DNA from: UBA9620 sp965220695
GTDB lineage: Bacteria; Acidobacteriota; Vicinamibacteria; Vicinamibacterales; UBA8438
Direction: 5' to 3'
Length of the DNA: 64,000 nucleotides
Assembly: GCA_965220695.1 (NCBI GenBank)
Contig: OZ244838.1
Coordinates: 1,488,001-1,552,000 of the forward strand
In this document: positions 8,071-17,025 of the stretch, one piece after another
Layout: each line of letters opens with the position of its first letter
How positions within the stretch are numbered: position 1 is the stretch's first letter
The notes under the pieces: model-generated
The model's database searches: none
The model's input: the letters and a program-made list of their open reading frames with translations, nothing else
Told to the model about the DNA's origin: nothing
Translations under genes and position numbers: made by a program

Positions 8071-9120
8071 ATGAGCGCGAAGATCGAGGTAGGCATTCTT
8101 GGGGCCACAGGTGCGGTGGGTCAGGAATTCATCGCCCAGTTGGCAGATCATCCGTGGTTCGACATCGGCTGGGTGGGCGCGAGCGAACGGTCGGCGGGGA
8201 AGCGGTATCGGGACGCGACCCCCTGGCGGCTGCCGTCGCCCTGTCCAGAGCGGATTGCCGGAATGACGGTGGACCGGGTGGTTCCTGAGCGGGCACCGCA
8301 GTTGGTGTTTTCCGGTCTGGATGCGTCGGTTGCCGGCGACGTGGAAACCGCCTTCGCGCAGGCCGGGCATATCGTGGTGAGCAACGCCAGGAATCACCGC
8401 ATGGATCCGGTCGTGCCGCTGGTCGTGCCCGAAATCAACGCCGATCACCTGCAACTTCTCGCCGCTCAGGATGCGGCCAAAGGGTGGGCCGGTCGTGTCG
8501 TCACCAATCCGAACTGCTCGACGATCGTCCTGGCGCTGGCACTGGCACCGTTCCGGTCGTTCGGCTTGCGTCAGGTGATTGTGTCGACGATGCAGGCGAT
8601 TTCGGGCGGAGGGTATCCAGGCGTGCCGTCGCTCGACATCATGGGCAACGTCGTGCCGATCGTGCGCGGAGAAGAACCGAAGATGGAGAGCGAAACGCAG
8701 AAGATCCTGGGGCGGGCTACCGAGACCGGAATCGAGCCGCATCCGGTCGTCGTCAGCGCCGCCACGACCCGCGTACCGGTCCTCAATGGGCACACGGAGC
8801 TGGTGACGATGGCGCTCGACTGCGACCCGGGACGGGATGCACTCGTGCACGCCTTGAATCAGTTCTCTGGGCGGCCGCAAGAGGCCGGCCTGCCGAGCGC
8901 ACCGGCTCATCCGGTCGTGTATCTGGAAGAGGAGGATCGTCCGCAGCCGCGGCTCGATGCGGACCGGAATGGCGGGATGACGGTGTGCGTGGGTCGCCTT
9001 CGGACCTGTCCCGTGCTGGGCTACAAGTTCGTGGCGATGGGACACAACACGGTGCGGGGCGCCGCCGGGGCGGCGGTGCTCAACGCCGAGCTGTTGAAAG
9101 TGGATGGTATCGTCGAGTAG
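8071..9120 (+). CDS. asd: aspartate-semialdehyde dehydrogenase
   Basis: A 349-residue NADPH enzyme reducing aspartyl-phosphate to the semialdehyde. The dinucleotide loop GATGAVG is at residues 11-17, the catalytic cysteine in NPNCST is C149, and the catalytic histidine in NGHTE is H241. The overall pattern (VSTMQAISGGGYPG, late GHNTVRGAAGAA) is that of the archaeal/fungal-type ASADH rather than the Escherichia coli type. The start at 8071 follows lysC by 10 bp with a GAGGACGGGGGC purine-rich stretch as ribosome binding site. It is the last gene of the operon; no clear terminator is visible before the convergent gene at 9249. Confidence 0.95.
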   Translation: MSAKIEVGILGATGAVGQEFIAQLADHPWFDIGWVGASERSAGKRYRDATPWRLPSPCPERIAGMTVDRVVPERAPQLVFSGLDASVAGDVETAFAQAGHIVVSNARNHRMDPVVPLVVPEINADHLQLLAAQDAAKGWAGRVVTNPNCSTIVLALALAPFRSFGLRQVIVSTMQAISGGGYPGVPSLDIMGNVVPIVRGEEPKMESETQKILGRATETGIEPHPVVVSAATTRVPVLNGHTELVTMALDCDPGRDALVHALNQFSGRPQEAGLPSAPAHPVVYLEEEDRPQPRLDADRNGGMTVCVGRLRTCPVLGYKFVAMGHNTVRGAAGAAVLNAELLKVDGIVE

Positions 9121-9248
9121 CGGCGCGAGGAGGTCACTGCTGCGGTGACGCCCACGCATCCACCGCGCCACCGGTGAGCGGTCTCGCAGGTTTCGCCGGT
9201 GGGCGAAACACCGGTCCCGGTGCCTCGCAGGGGTGTACCCGCAGGCTC

Positions 9249-10472
9249 CTAGTTGCCGGTGGACCCGCCAGCGGTATAGTCGACCAGCAGTCTGATCGGA
9301 GCCCCGCTGGCGAACAGCGACGGCACTGTCTCGCGGTTCGCACCGCCGCGCAACGTCGCCCTGACTTCGATCGCGCTGCCCGCGGGCAGGACGTGGGGAG
9401 CATCGAACCAATAGCGGGTAGGCCATCCGGAATCAGGTTCGCGGATGAGCAGCAGCGGCTGGCGGGAGCCATCCGGGAGCACGCCTTCCACCTGCAGTTC
9501 ACGCGCGTCCAGCTCCACTTCCGGCAACAGGCCGCGCACGGTGATGGTCTCTTCCACGGGGTGGTCGAAGTTCAGTTCCCGGCCAGTCACGTCGTCGGCT
9601 GCATTGACCACGGTGTGCTCGATCGCCATTACCTCGCTGTCGGACAGATGCAGCCCCAGGCGAGTGTGATCGGTAAAGGCCTGCCCCTCCGTGATCCAGG
9701 TTTTCTTGTAGAGCACCCGCGCCACGATGTCCGCTCCCGCCGGTAGCGCGTAGCCAATACCGTCCAGTGTCACAAGGCTCTGGCCAGGCCACCAGACCAC
9801 GATCGGTTCGGTGCCGTCGAAGCCGGACGTGAAGCCTGGGGCGGCATCCGCCTGGTCGGCCGCACGAGCCTGTCCGGTGGTGTCGACATACACCGAGACG
9901 TGCCGCACGACGGCCCGCACTCCGGGAAGGACATCAACCCCGGTGATCCAGCGATCACTGCCAAGATCGGTCGCAATGGCGAAGAAGCGTACCTCTTCGC
10001 TGGTACCTGCATCGAACGTGAAAGGCTCAGGCAGCGCCAACTCCACGGTCGGCGGGCCCAGGGTCCAGTCCACGACGGGGTCGGGTGATGTGGGGCGTTG
10101 ATCGCGCGGTCCTTCCGGGTATCCGCCGGCGGACCATTCGAGAATCATGTCAAGCTCATGCGCCGGGAGAACATGGCCGTTCTCGAAATCGCCGAAACCA
10201 TCCTCGGCCTTCCAGGGTGGCATTCTGAGACCGAGGACTTCCTCCCGGATCGACTGCGTCCAGGGAAACGCCTCCCGATAGTTCACCAGCGACATCGGCG
10301 CCACACCGCCTTCGATGTGACAGTGGCCGCATTGCCGGACGAAGATGGGAAAGAGATGCTCGTTGTAGGTGAAACGAGACGAAATCGGCGTGTGTCCGCC
10401 GGTGCTGCCGCCCAACACGCCCACCAGCGTCACCGCGGCGAGTCCAATTGCCAATCCCGAATGACGTTGCAT
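9249..10472 (-). CDS. exported c-type cytochrome/Cu-monooxygenase-like protein
   Basis: A 407-residue protein with an N-terminal hydrophobic signal (about residues 5-22) and one heme-c motif C48-G-H-C51-H52 in the context FVRQCGHCHIEGGVAPMSL. The heme domain ends with MPPWKAEDG and a helix HELDMILEWSAGGYPEG. The rest is beta-rich with HVSVY and metal-ligand-like His/Asp spacing, resembling copper type II ascorbate-dependent monooxygenase (PHM-like) C-terminal domains that often follow such heme domains in Acidobacteria. I infer a periplasmic redox protein; the substrate is unknown. It lies 61 bp downstream of the lipoprotein gene on the same strand and probably shares its transcript. Confidence 0.7.
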   Translation of the reverse strand: MQRHSGLAIGLAAVTLVGVLGGSTGGHTPISSRFTYNEHLFPIFVRQCGHCHIEGGVAPMSLVNYREAFPWTQSIREEVLGLRMPPWKAEDGFGDFENGHVLPAHELDMILEWSAGGYPEGPRDQRPTSPDPVVDWTLGPPTVELALPEPFTFDAGTSEEVRFFAIATDLGSDRWITGVDVLPGVRAVVRHVSVYVDTTGQARAADQADAAPGFTSGFDGTEPIVVWWPGQSLVTLDGIGYALPAGADIVARVLYKKTWITEGQAFTDHTRLGLHLSDSEVMAIEHTVVNAADDVTGRELNFDHPVEETITVRGLLPEVELDARELQVEGVLPDGSRQPLLLIREPDSGWPTRYWFDAPHVLPAGSAIEVRATLRGGANRETVPSLFASGAPIRLLVDYTAGGSTGN

Positions 10473-10533
10473 GTCTCAATCCTGCTCGGCGCGGCGCCGA
10501 TTCGATCGGCAACCGCGCGGTGCACGCGTGTGG

Positions 10534-11772
10534 TCAGCGTGCCGGTGGTGCATCTATTGCCGATACGATGTCAGCGACTGAAGCGCCGAAAATACTGTAG
10601 GCGTCATCGACGTCATTCTTGTTGCCCAGATCGCCGTACCAGTCGAGGAGATAGGCTGCCCGCACGAGGTGCCGCACCGCGATGCGGATCTGGTTGCTCG
10701 CCGTGGCGGGAAGGTCGCTCTCGCGTCGTTGGAGCGCAAGGGCGAGCTCTTTCGCCTGCAGCGCCGGGATGAAGATCTCCGTGAAGGCGCCACGACCGAT
10801 CATGTCCTGAATCTGCTGGTCGCGGAGTGCGATCTCCGCGGCGATGTCCGCGGGCGTGTCCGGGATATCCGGTAGAATGCGCTGTGCAAGCGGCACTGGT
10901 GCCGGTGCGTCGCTGGAGGCGCCGGCAGGGGCGGAACCGGCGTCAGCCACCAGGGAGACGTCGCTGAAGATGAAGTCGAAACGCTCGGCGGGGAAGCCTT
11001 CCTGAAAGATGACCTTCGCGATTACTTCGACTGACCCGCCCTCGTCAGGGATGCGGGCCTCGAGGTATTCGCCGTTCGGCCCCGGCCGAAGGTCGATGGC
11101 GGCGACCTCGACGAACTCGTCCGTTTCTTCGTCGTACTCTTCCTCGGTGACCGCGCGACCGGTCCAGGTGCTGACATCGACCGCAGCACGATAGTTGTCA
11201 GTCGCGTAGAGGCGGAACACGCCGCGATCCTGGTGCACCCCCTCGATGTGGTGGAAGCCGTCCGGCGCCATGAAGACGGTCCCGCCGTACTGCGGGCTGT
11301 GGTCCATGTGCGCGCCGGCGGCGGCATCGACGACACCGCAGGTCAACATGAACGCCCCGTAGTAGGGGTTGCGGACCGGTCCGTCACGCTGTATCCACGA
11401 CGAACCGTTGTCATACATCGGGCAATAGGCGCGCGCGAACCCCTGCGGCAGGTCCTGGGCGACCAGCGATTCGGAGAGCGGCTTGAAGCTGGAGCGCAGC
11501 GTTTCGATATCGGCCGCCTCCAACGCTCGTTGAGCCAGTGCCCGCGTGGCGCTGTCGGTGACCGCGGCGAACTGTCTGAGCTGCGTTCGAGCGCCGTCGA
11601 AGTTGTCCGCCGCGAGCGCTTCCTGAACCTCGACGTACTGATTGAGCTGTGTTTCGAAATCGGCCGGACTGGCTGCCGCCAGCGGCAAGGCCGACGGAGC
11701 GGTACGGGCGGCGCAGCCGGTGGCTGCCATCGCCAGTACCAGGCAGGGGAATGTCACGACGCGCATGTTCAT
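10534..11772 (-). CDS. lipoprotein with putative metal-binding central domain
   Basis: The start is taken as ATG 11772, which has AAGGTG seven bases upstream; a longer frame to 11814 adds 14 residues ahead of the signal peptide. The product (412 residues) has a lipoprotein signal with lipobox ATGC (C20). An N-terminal helical region is followed by YCPMYDNGSSWIQRDGPVRNPYYG and TCG, reminiscent of heavy-metal-associated DUF3347/CusB-like 'CPM' segments. Then comes an H-M-D-H-S-P-Q-Y-G-G / FHHIEGVH region rich in His, similar to periplasmic metal-binding domains, and a C-terminal helical part. I infer an outer-membrane or periplasmic metal-handling protein working with the heme/Cu-domain protein downstream. 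Function unproven. Confidence 0.6.
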   Translation of the reverse strand: MNMRVVTFPCLVLAMAATGCAARTAPSALPLAAASPADFETQLNQYVEVQEALAADNFDGARTQLRQFAAVTDSATRALAQRALEAADIETLRSSFKPLSESLVAQDLPQGFARAYCPMYDNGSSWIQRDGPVRNPYYGAFMLTCGVVDAAAGAHMDHSPQYGGTVFMAPDGFHHIEGVHQDRGVFRLYATDNYRAAVDVSTWTGRAVTEEEYDEETDEFVEVAAIDLRPGPNGEYLEARIPDEGGSVEVIAKVIFQEGFPAERFDFIFSDVSLVADAGSAPAGASSDAPAPVPLAQRILPDIPDTPADIAAEIALRDQQIQDMIGRGAFTEIFIPALQAKELALALQRRESDLPATASNQIRIAVRHLVRAAYLLDWYGDLGNKNDVDDAYSIFGASVADIVSAIDAPPAR

Positions 11773-11863
11773 TGCACACCTTGCACAGACGGATGGCGGG
11801 TCGGAAATGGACACCGATCAAGCATGTGTCACCATGTCACGATTCGAGTATACAACGCGCAAA

Positions 11864-12784
11864 ATGAGCGAAGCAATGAAGCGCTCGACGGACACCGGAC
11901 ATCCGCATGCCGATGCCTATCTCGACGAGCTGCGCGTCTCGCGGCGGCTCGCGGCCAACACGATCCTGGCCTACGGCCGGGATCTGAAGAAACTGCAGGA
12001 GTTTGCCGCCGCGTCGGAGCGCACGCTCGACGTGTTGGACCGCCACGATCTCGAGGCATTCGTACGGGAGCTCATGTCTTCCGGTCTGTCCCCGCGCTCG
12101 GTTGCGCGGGTCGTGGCGTGCGTGCGCGGGTTCTATCGGTTCCTGGTGCTCGACGGGCATCTGCCGGCCAGTCCGGCCGATGATCTTGGGGCTCCGCATG
12201 CCTGGCCGGCGCTGCCCAGGTTTCTGTCGCTCGATGAGGTCGAGCGCCTGATCGAGCAGCCGGATGTGAACACCGCGGCCGGCATTCGGGACCGCGCCCT
12301 GCTCGAGTTGCTCTACGCGACCGGCATGAGAGTCACGGAACTCGTGACGTTGAGGACCGGAGATGTACACCTGGAGGCGGGCTACCTGACCTGCGTCGGA
12401 AAAGGGGAGAAGGAGCGGGTCGTCCCGATTGGCCGATCGGCGACCGGGTGGGTCCAGCGGTATCTTGGATCGGGGCGTCCGATCCTGCTGAAGGAGAGAG
12501 CATCCGTGTATCTGTTCGTCAACGCCAGGGGAGGCCGGACGCTCAGTCGGGTCGGATTCTGGAAGATCATCAAGAAGTACGGGCGCCAGGCCGGGTTGAC
12601 CCGTGATCTCAGTCCGCACGTCATTCGCCATTCCTTCGCCACGCATCTGCTCGAACGGGGCGCCGATCTGCGCGTCATCCAGACCCTGCTCGGACATGCC
12701 GACCTGTCGACCACCCAGATCTACACGCACATTCTCGAGACCCGGCTCCGAACGCTCTACGATCGGTTTCATCCGCGATCGTGA
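11864..12784 (+). CDS. xerD: Xer-family tyrosine recombinase (XerD/XerC-like)
   Basis: About 306 residues from ATG 11864 (ATG 11876 is an alternative). The N-terminal SAM-like core-binding domain (YLDELRVSRRLAANTILAYGRDL) is followed by the catalytic domain, with Arg in ATGMRVTEL, Lys in GKGEKERVVPIG, HVIRHSFATHLLERGADLRVIQ (HxxR) and GHADLSTTQIYTH carrying the nucleophile Tyr near residue 287. Length and motifs fit chromosome-dimer resolution recombinases acting at dif with FtsK rather than phage integrases. A dif-like sequence lies about 5.4 kb downstream at 18207-18234. Whether this is XerC or XerD cannot be decided from one copy. Confidence 0.9.
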   Translation: MSEAMKRSTDTGHPHADAYLDELRVSRRLAANTILAYGRDLKKLQEFAAASERTLDVLDRHDLEAFVRELMSSGLSPRSVARVVACVRGFYRFLVLDGHLPASPADDLGAPHAWPALPRFLSLDEVERLIEQPDVNTAAGIRDRALLELLYATGMRVTELVTLRTGDVHLEAGYLTCVGKGEKERVVPIGRSATGWVQRYLGSGRPILLKERASVYLFVNARGGRTLSRVGFWKIIKKYGRQAGLTRDLSPHVIRHSFATHLLERGADLRVIQTLLGHADLSTTQIYTHILETRLRTLYDRFHPRS

Positions 12785-12809
12785 GCCACGAACGGGCTTG
12801 GCGTCTGGA

Positions 12810-12839
12810 TTGACCAGACATTCCGTGCTTTGTTATCGT
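12810..12839 (+). promoter_or_regulatory. sigma-70 type promoter of metK
   Basis: TTGACC (12810-12815), an 18-bp spacer, then TATCGT (12834-12839). The predicted start near 12846 is just before a 9-bp stem in the metK leader, leaving an untranslated leader of about 150 nt. Confidence 0.55.
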
Positions 12840-12848
12840 TAACGGATC

Positions 12849-12907
12849 GCTCACCGTGCGTCGACGTGTCAGGGCGCATCCACATGGGATCGTGATTTAC
12901 GGTGAGC
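12849..12907 (+). promoter_or_regulatory. structured 5' leader of metK, candidate cis-regulatory RNA
   Basis: GCTCACCGT (12849-12857) is perfectly complementary to ACGGTGAGC (12899-12907). It encloses 41 nt that can form a smaller ATCC/GGAT hairpin. The stem would start at the very 5' end of the transcript. Leaders of metK are common places for SAM-sensing riboswitches; I do not recognise the consensus of SAM-I, SAM-II or SAH classes here. Regulation is therefore a hypothesis. Confidence 0.4.
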
Positions 12908-12998
12908 CGGCCCCGCGTGTCCACGCTTGATGCACGCCTCACGGAGCGCACCCGCCGTGCACGGGCGAACACATATCAGTCAGTTGAAGGAGCACTCG

Positions 12999-14150
12999 AT
13001 GCCACGGACCGGGCACCATCTCTTTACGTCAGAGTCGGTTACCGAAGGACACCCGGACAAGATCGCCGATCAGGTGTCTGACGGCATCGTCGATGCGGTG
13101 CTGGACCAGGATCCACACGGCCGGGTTGCCTGCGAGACGCTGCTGACCACCGGTCTGGTGGTGATCGCAGGTGAGATCACCACGAGCGGATCGCCCGATT
13201 TCACCGCTGTCGTGCGGGACACCATCAGGGAAATAGGCTACAACCGAGCCAAGTTCGGGTTCGATGCAGACACCTGCGCCGTCCTCTCGGCCATCCACGG
13301 ACAGTCGCCGGACATCGCCAGGGGGGTGGATCCGGGCGGCGCCGGCGATCAGGGATTGATGTTCGGGTACGCCTGCTCCGAGACCGAGTCGTTCATGCCG
13401 CTGCCGATCACCCTGTCGCATGCGTTGTGCCGCGGGCTGTCTCGGGCACGGCGGGACGGGGTCATGAGCTATCTGCGACCCGACGGCAAGTCGCAGGTGA
13501 CGGTCGAGTATGACGGCGACACCCCGGTACGGGTGGATGCCGTGGTGGTGTCGAGCCAGCACAGCGAGGATGTCAGCAGCGAGCAGATCCGTCACGACGT
13601 GATCGCGAACGTCATCACGCCGATCGTGCCTGAGTCGCTGCTCGACGACAGTACCCACATCTATGTCAACCCGACCGGAAGGTTCGTCACCGGCGGGCCG
13701 CACGGCGACGCAGGCGTCACGGGACGAAAGATCATCGTCGACACCTATGGCGGCGCCGCGCCGCACGGTGGGGGAGCGTTCTCCGGCAAGGATCCTACCA
13801 AGGTCGATCGGTCTGCCAGCTACATGGCGCGGTATGTCGCGAAGAACTGTGTCGCGGCGGGGATCGCCGATCGGGTCCAGGTGCAGTTGGCGTATGCCAT
13901 CGGTGTGGCCGACCCGGTGTCGGTGCTGGTGGACACCTTCGGCACCGCGAAGATCGCCGAAGATCGGATCAGCGCGCTGGTCAAGGAACATTTCGCGCTG
14001 ACCCCGAAGGGCATCATCGAGACCTTGGACCTGAGACGCCCCATCTACCAGCAGACCGCCGCGTTCGGACACTTCGGGAGGTCCGAACCGGAGATTACCT
14101 GGGAGCGGACCGACAGGGCCGCGGCGCTACGCGAGGCCGCCGGGTTGTGA
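12999..14150 (+). CDS. metK: S-adenosylmethionine synthetase
   Basis: A 383-residue enzyme making SAM from methionine and ATP in the cytoplasm. ATG 12999 is chosen because GAAGGAG lies six bases upstream and the protein then starts MPRTGHHLFTSESVTEGHPDKIADQ, the canonical N-terminus; a longer frame from 12927 adds 24 unlike residues. Signatures GYACSETESFMPLPI, GGPHGDAGVTGRKIIVDTYGG and GGGAFSGKDPTKVDRSA are all present, including the P-loop-like GGGAFSGKD. Length matches the bacterial family. It follows xerD with its own promoter and structured leader. No ahcY or other methyl-cycle gene is adjacent. Confidence 0.97.
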   Translation: MPRTGHHLFTSESVTEGHPDKIADQVSDGIVDAVLDQDPHGRVACETLLTTGLVVIAGEITTSGSPDFTAVVRDTIREIGYNRAKFGFDADTCAVLSAIHGQSPDIARGVDPGGAGDQGLMFGYACSETESFMPLPITLSHALCRGLSRARRDGVMSYLRPDGKSQVTVEYDGDTPVRVDAVVVSSQHSEDVSSEQIRHDVIANVITPIVPESLLDDSTHIYVNPTGRFVTGGPHGDAGVTGRKIIVDTYGGAAPHGGGAFSGKDPTKVDRSASYMARYVAKNCVAAGIADRVQVQLAYAIGVADPVSVLVDTFGTAKIAEDRISALVKEHFALTPKGIIETLDLRRPIYQQTAAFGHFGRSEPEITWERTDRAAALREAAGL

Positions 14151-14152
14151 TT

Positions 14153-14166
14153 GCGGGTTCGCCCGC
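14153..14166 (+). terminator. weak hairpin after metK
   Basis: GCGGG-TTCG-CCCGC directly after the metK stop forms a stable tetraloop hairpin but lacks a T tract. It may stabilise the 3' end or assist termination. Confidence 0.3.
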
Positions 14167-14268
14167 GTCACCAGGACGTGCGATACGTCGTACAGCGCCC
14201 GCCGCAGGCCTCCGGACCGTCACATCGAGTTGTTAGCAGCCCGTGGCAAAAGCCCCGCTGCATTCGAA

Positions 14269-14304
14269 CCCCGCGGAATTCTGCGCTTCCCCGCGGAATT
14301 CTGC
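14269..14304. repeat. 16-bp direct repeat pair in the metK-lptFG gap
   Basis: CCCCGCGGAATTCTGC occurs at 14269-14284 and 14289-14304, separated by GCTT. The 284-bp gap between metK and the convergent lptFG holds no convincing gene apart from this repeat and the hairpin at 14153-14166. Confidence 0.7.
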
Positions 14305-14434
14305 TATTTCACGCTGCATCCCGTCTGAACGGCGTTGCTCCTCGGTCACACATGCCCAATGTGCTCCCTCGTCGCGCCTTGTCAGCCGGGCGCAGCGCCA
14401 TTCTCGGTGCGACGCGCGGTTCTGCCACGGGCTG

Positions 14435-16738
14435 CTAGGTGCGAACGGCGAGCAGCAGGAAGACCGCCGAACCTCCGAACAGGACGTTCGGTGCCCACGC
14501 CGCGAGGACCGGGGTCAGGAGTCCCGCGCTGCCGATCGCGGCAAACACGCTGATCACGACCCAATAGGCGGCGGCAAGCACGATGCCGATGCCTACGCCG
14601 TACAACGCTCCCCGCCGTCCCGTGGTGACCGCGAACGGAACCGCGATCAGCGTCAGGATTAGCGTCACGAACGGGAACGACAACTTTCGTTGCAGGGAGA
14701 CCCGCAACGAGACGACGTCGACACCGCTGATGGAGAGATCGCTGATGTAGCGGTCGAGTTCCTGATAGCTCATCTCGTCGGCCAGCGGCTGCTCGGCAGC
14801 GAAGTAACGGGGCGGCTCGATGGGCAACTCGCGATGGCGGCTCGTCTCGAACGCCCCCGGGGTCGATTCGTCGGCGAAACGCCGCACCCACGCATCCTCC
14901 CCCTGCCAGCCCCCGTCGAAGACCGCGCGCGCCGCGTAGGAGCGTTCAGTCACGCGCCACGCCTGCTCGTCGAGATGGAAGGTGGTCAGGCCCTCGAGCG
15001 TTTGCGCATCCGCGTCGAAGTACCGGTAGTGGTAGATGGTGCCGTCCTGGGCCATGAGCCATTCCCGGTCCAGGATGTTCTGCGTTCGCGGAGTCACACC
15101 CTTGATCACGTCGCGAAGCGACTCGGCGCGCCGGTTGGCGCCGGCCAGGAAACTCTCGCTCATGCCGAACAGCACCCCGCTCCAGACCAGCGAACACAGC
15201 AGCAGTGGGAAAGAGGCCCGGTAGAGGCTGATGCCGCACGCCTTCATCACCGTGAGCTCGCTGCTCCCGGTCAGTACGCCGATGGTGATCAGCGTCGCCA
15301 CGAGCGCCGAAATCGGCAGCACGTAGTAGATGTACTGCGGCGTCGCGTACCAGAAGTACTCGAGCAGCATCAGGACGGACGCCTGGCCCTTGAAGAGCTT
15401 GTCCGCGAGGTCGACGAACGTCGCGATGTAGAAGATGCCCAACAACCCCACGAACGAAAGCGTGATGAGACGCAGGTATTGCGCAGTGACATAGCGATCC
15501 AGCAATCTCACGACACCGAGCCCCACCCGCGGCGTCGTCGTCGCCACCGGTCGTGATGTCGGCGGCAGGGCGGGATCGGACACGGACGGCTCGCGCCGCC
15601 GGGGCCACGGGAGGCGCAGCGAGATCCAGCGGTCGACGGATCGGACACGCCAGATCAGCAGCCCGATGCCACCCGCGCCCAGCACGATGTCAGGGAGCCA
15701 CATTGCCAGATGGGGCGAGACGAGCGCCCCCTTGGCCATCGCCCGCGCCCCGTACATCAGGATGTAGTAGGCGAAGATCACGGCGATCCCCATCGCGAAG
15801 TTCGCCAGCTTGCCATCCTTGCGGCTGGTCACGCCAAGACCCAGGCCGACAATCGAGAACACCAGACAGGCCACGGGAATGGAGAACTTCTGATGGATCT
15901 CCATCAGGGGATTGTGAGGGGATGCGCCGCTCGCACGAATGCTGGCGACCTGGGCCTGCAGTTCGGGAATCGTCATCTCCCGTAAATCGCGTTGCGGTCC
16001 GCCTTCGGAAAAGATGGTGTCCGGATCGAGCTTGAGGACTATGCTCTCGAACCGGCTGACGCTGTAGGCCGCGGGATCGTCCGCGGCAACACTGTGCGTG
16101 GCCCCGGCGGTTAGCACGATATCGACCACCCGTTCCTCGGGGTTGAGCACGATGCGGCCTTCCTGCGCCACGTGGACAAGCGGCGGTCCGCCGTCTCGCG
16201 CGTCGGCCAGAAACACATCGGTCCAGCCGGTGCCCTGGAGATCGACGTCGCGCACGTACAGCACCAATCCCGGGAGACCGGAATCGAACACGCGGGGTTT
16301 CACTTCGTCTTCGGCCCGCGCCGCCAGGGTGCGGTAGACGATGTCGCGCCACGCCTGATTGGCATCGGGCTGGAGCACGATCGCCGTGTAGCCGGTGGCG
16401 GCGGTGGCAAGCAGCGCCAGCAGCGCGATCGGGCGGTACAGACGGATGATGCTGATGCCGCAGGCCTGCAGCGCGACGGTTTCGCGGTCACCGGACAGTC
16501 GCCCGAGGCCCATGAGCAGTCCGATGAGCACCGCCATCGGAATCGTCACGCTCAGTCCCTGCGGAATCAGGAGCACCATCAGGTGCGCCACGGTCCAGCC
16601 GTCGATCCCCTTGGTCAGGAGCCGCTCCGCCTCTTCCATGATCGGCGGGATCATGAGCGTGAACGTGAAGACCAGGAGGGCGAGAAACACCATCGGAAGT
16701 GTTTCTCGAAGAATGTAACGGTCGATCGTGCGGAGCAT
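14435..16738 (-). CDS. lptFG: LptF-LptG fused lipopolysaccharide export permease
   Basis: A 767-residue inner-membrane protein from the internal ATG at 16738 (MLRTIDRYILRETLP is a typical LptF start; 47 residues before it are unlike the family). Residues 1-about 370 form an LptF-like permease: three N-terminal membrane helices, a periplasmic jellyroll and three C-terminal helices around HQKFSIPVACLVFSIVGLGLGV. After a polar, proline-rich linker (about 390-415), residues about 418-767 repeat the plan as LptG (RLLDRYVTAQYLRLI, GSSELTVMKACGISLYR, LQRKLSFPFVTLILTLIAVPFAV). With LptB the two halves form the ABC exporter that extracts LPS from the inner membrane. lptB and lptC/A are encoded 17 kb away. 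The fused form is unusual compared with the two-gene arrangement of Proteobacteria. Confidence 0.9.
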   Translation of the reverse strand: MLRTIDRYILRETLPMVFLALLVFTFTLMIPPIMEEAERLLTKGIDGWTVAHLMVLLIPQGLSVTIPMAVLIGLLMGLGRLSGDRETVALQACGISIIRLYRPIALLALLATAATGYTAIVLQPDANQAWRDIVYRTLAARAEDEVKPRVFDSGLPGLVLYVRDVDLQGTGWTDVFLADARDGGPPLVHVAQEGRIVLNPEERVVDIVLTAGATHSVAADDPAAYSVSRFESIVLKLDPDTIFSEGGPQRDLREMTIPELQAQVASIRASGASPHNPLMEIHQKFSIPVACLVFSIVGLGLGVTSRKDGKLANFAMGIAVIFAYYILMYGARAMAKGALVSPHLAMWLPDIVLGAGGIGLLIWRVRSVDRWISLRLPWPRRREPSVSDPALPPTSRPVATTTPRVGLGVVRLLDRYVTAQYLRLITLSFVGLLGIFYIATFVDLADKLFKGQASVLMLLEYFWYATPQYIYYVLPISALVATLITIGVLTGSSELTVMKACGISLYRASFPLLLCSLVWSGVLFGMSESFLAGANRRAESLRDVIKGVTPRTQNILDREWLMAQDGTIYHYRYFDADAQTLEGLTTFHLDEQAWRVTERSYAARAVFDGGWQGEDAWVRRFADESTPGAFETSRHRELPIEPPRYFAAEQPLADEMSYQELDRYISDLSISGVDVVSLRVSLQRKLSFPFVTLILTLIAVPFAVTTGRRGALYGVGIGIVLAAAYWVVISVFAAIGSAGLLTPVLAAWAPNVLFGGSAVFLLLAVRT

Positions 16739-17025
16739 GCCGGTCGCCGGATTGTACCACCCTCGGCAGACCGCCTTCAGTCGTCCGCGGCGGTCTTCCG
16801 ATTGACGGGAAATTGCCTCCAGAGCGAAGATCGGATACCGGATCCGGATCACCCCGACGGGTGTCGAGACGGGACACATCCTCGACCGCTATGCCGGCGT
16901 GTGGGAGCGCCAGCCGCTCACACCGCGGGAGCAGATGCTCTGTGCCGGCGAAAAGTCCCGACGCCGACCGTCTGGACGGGCCGCTGATTCACCGCGGCAG
17001 CACCAAGGACAGGAGAGTGGTAGCC

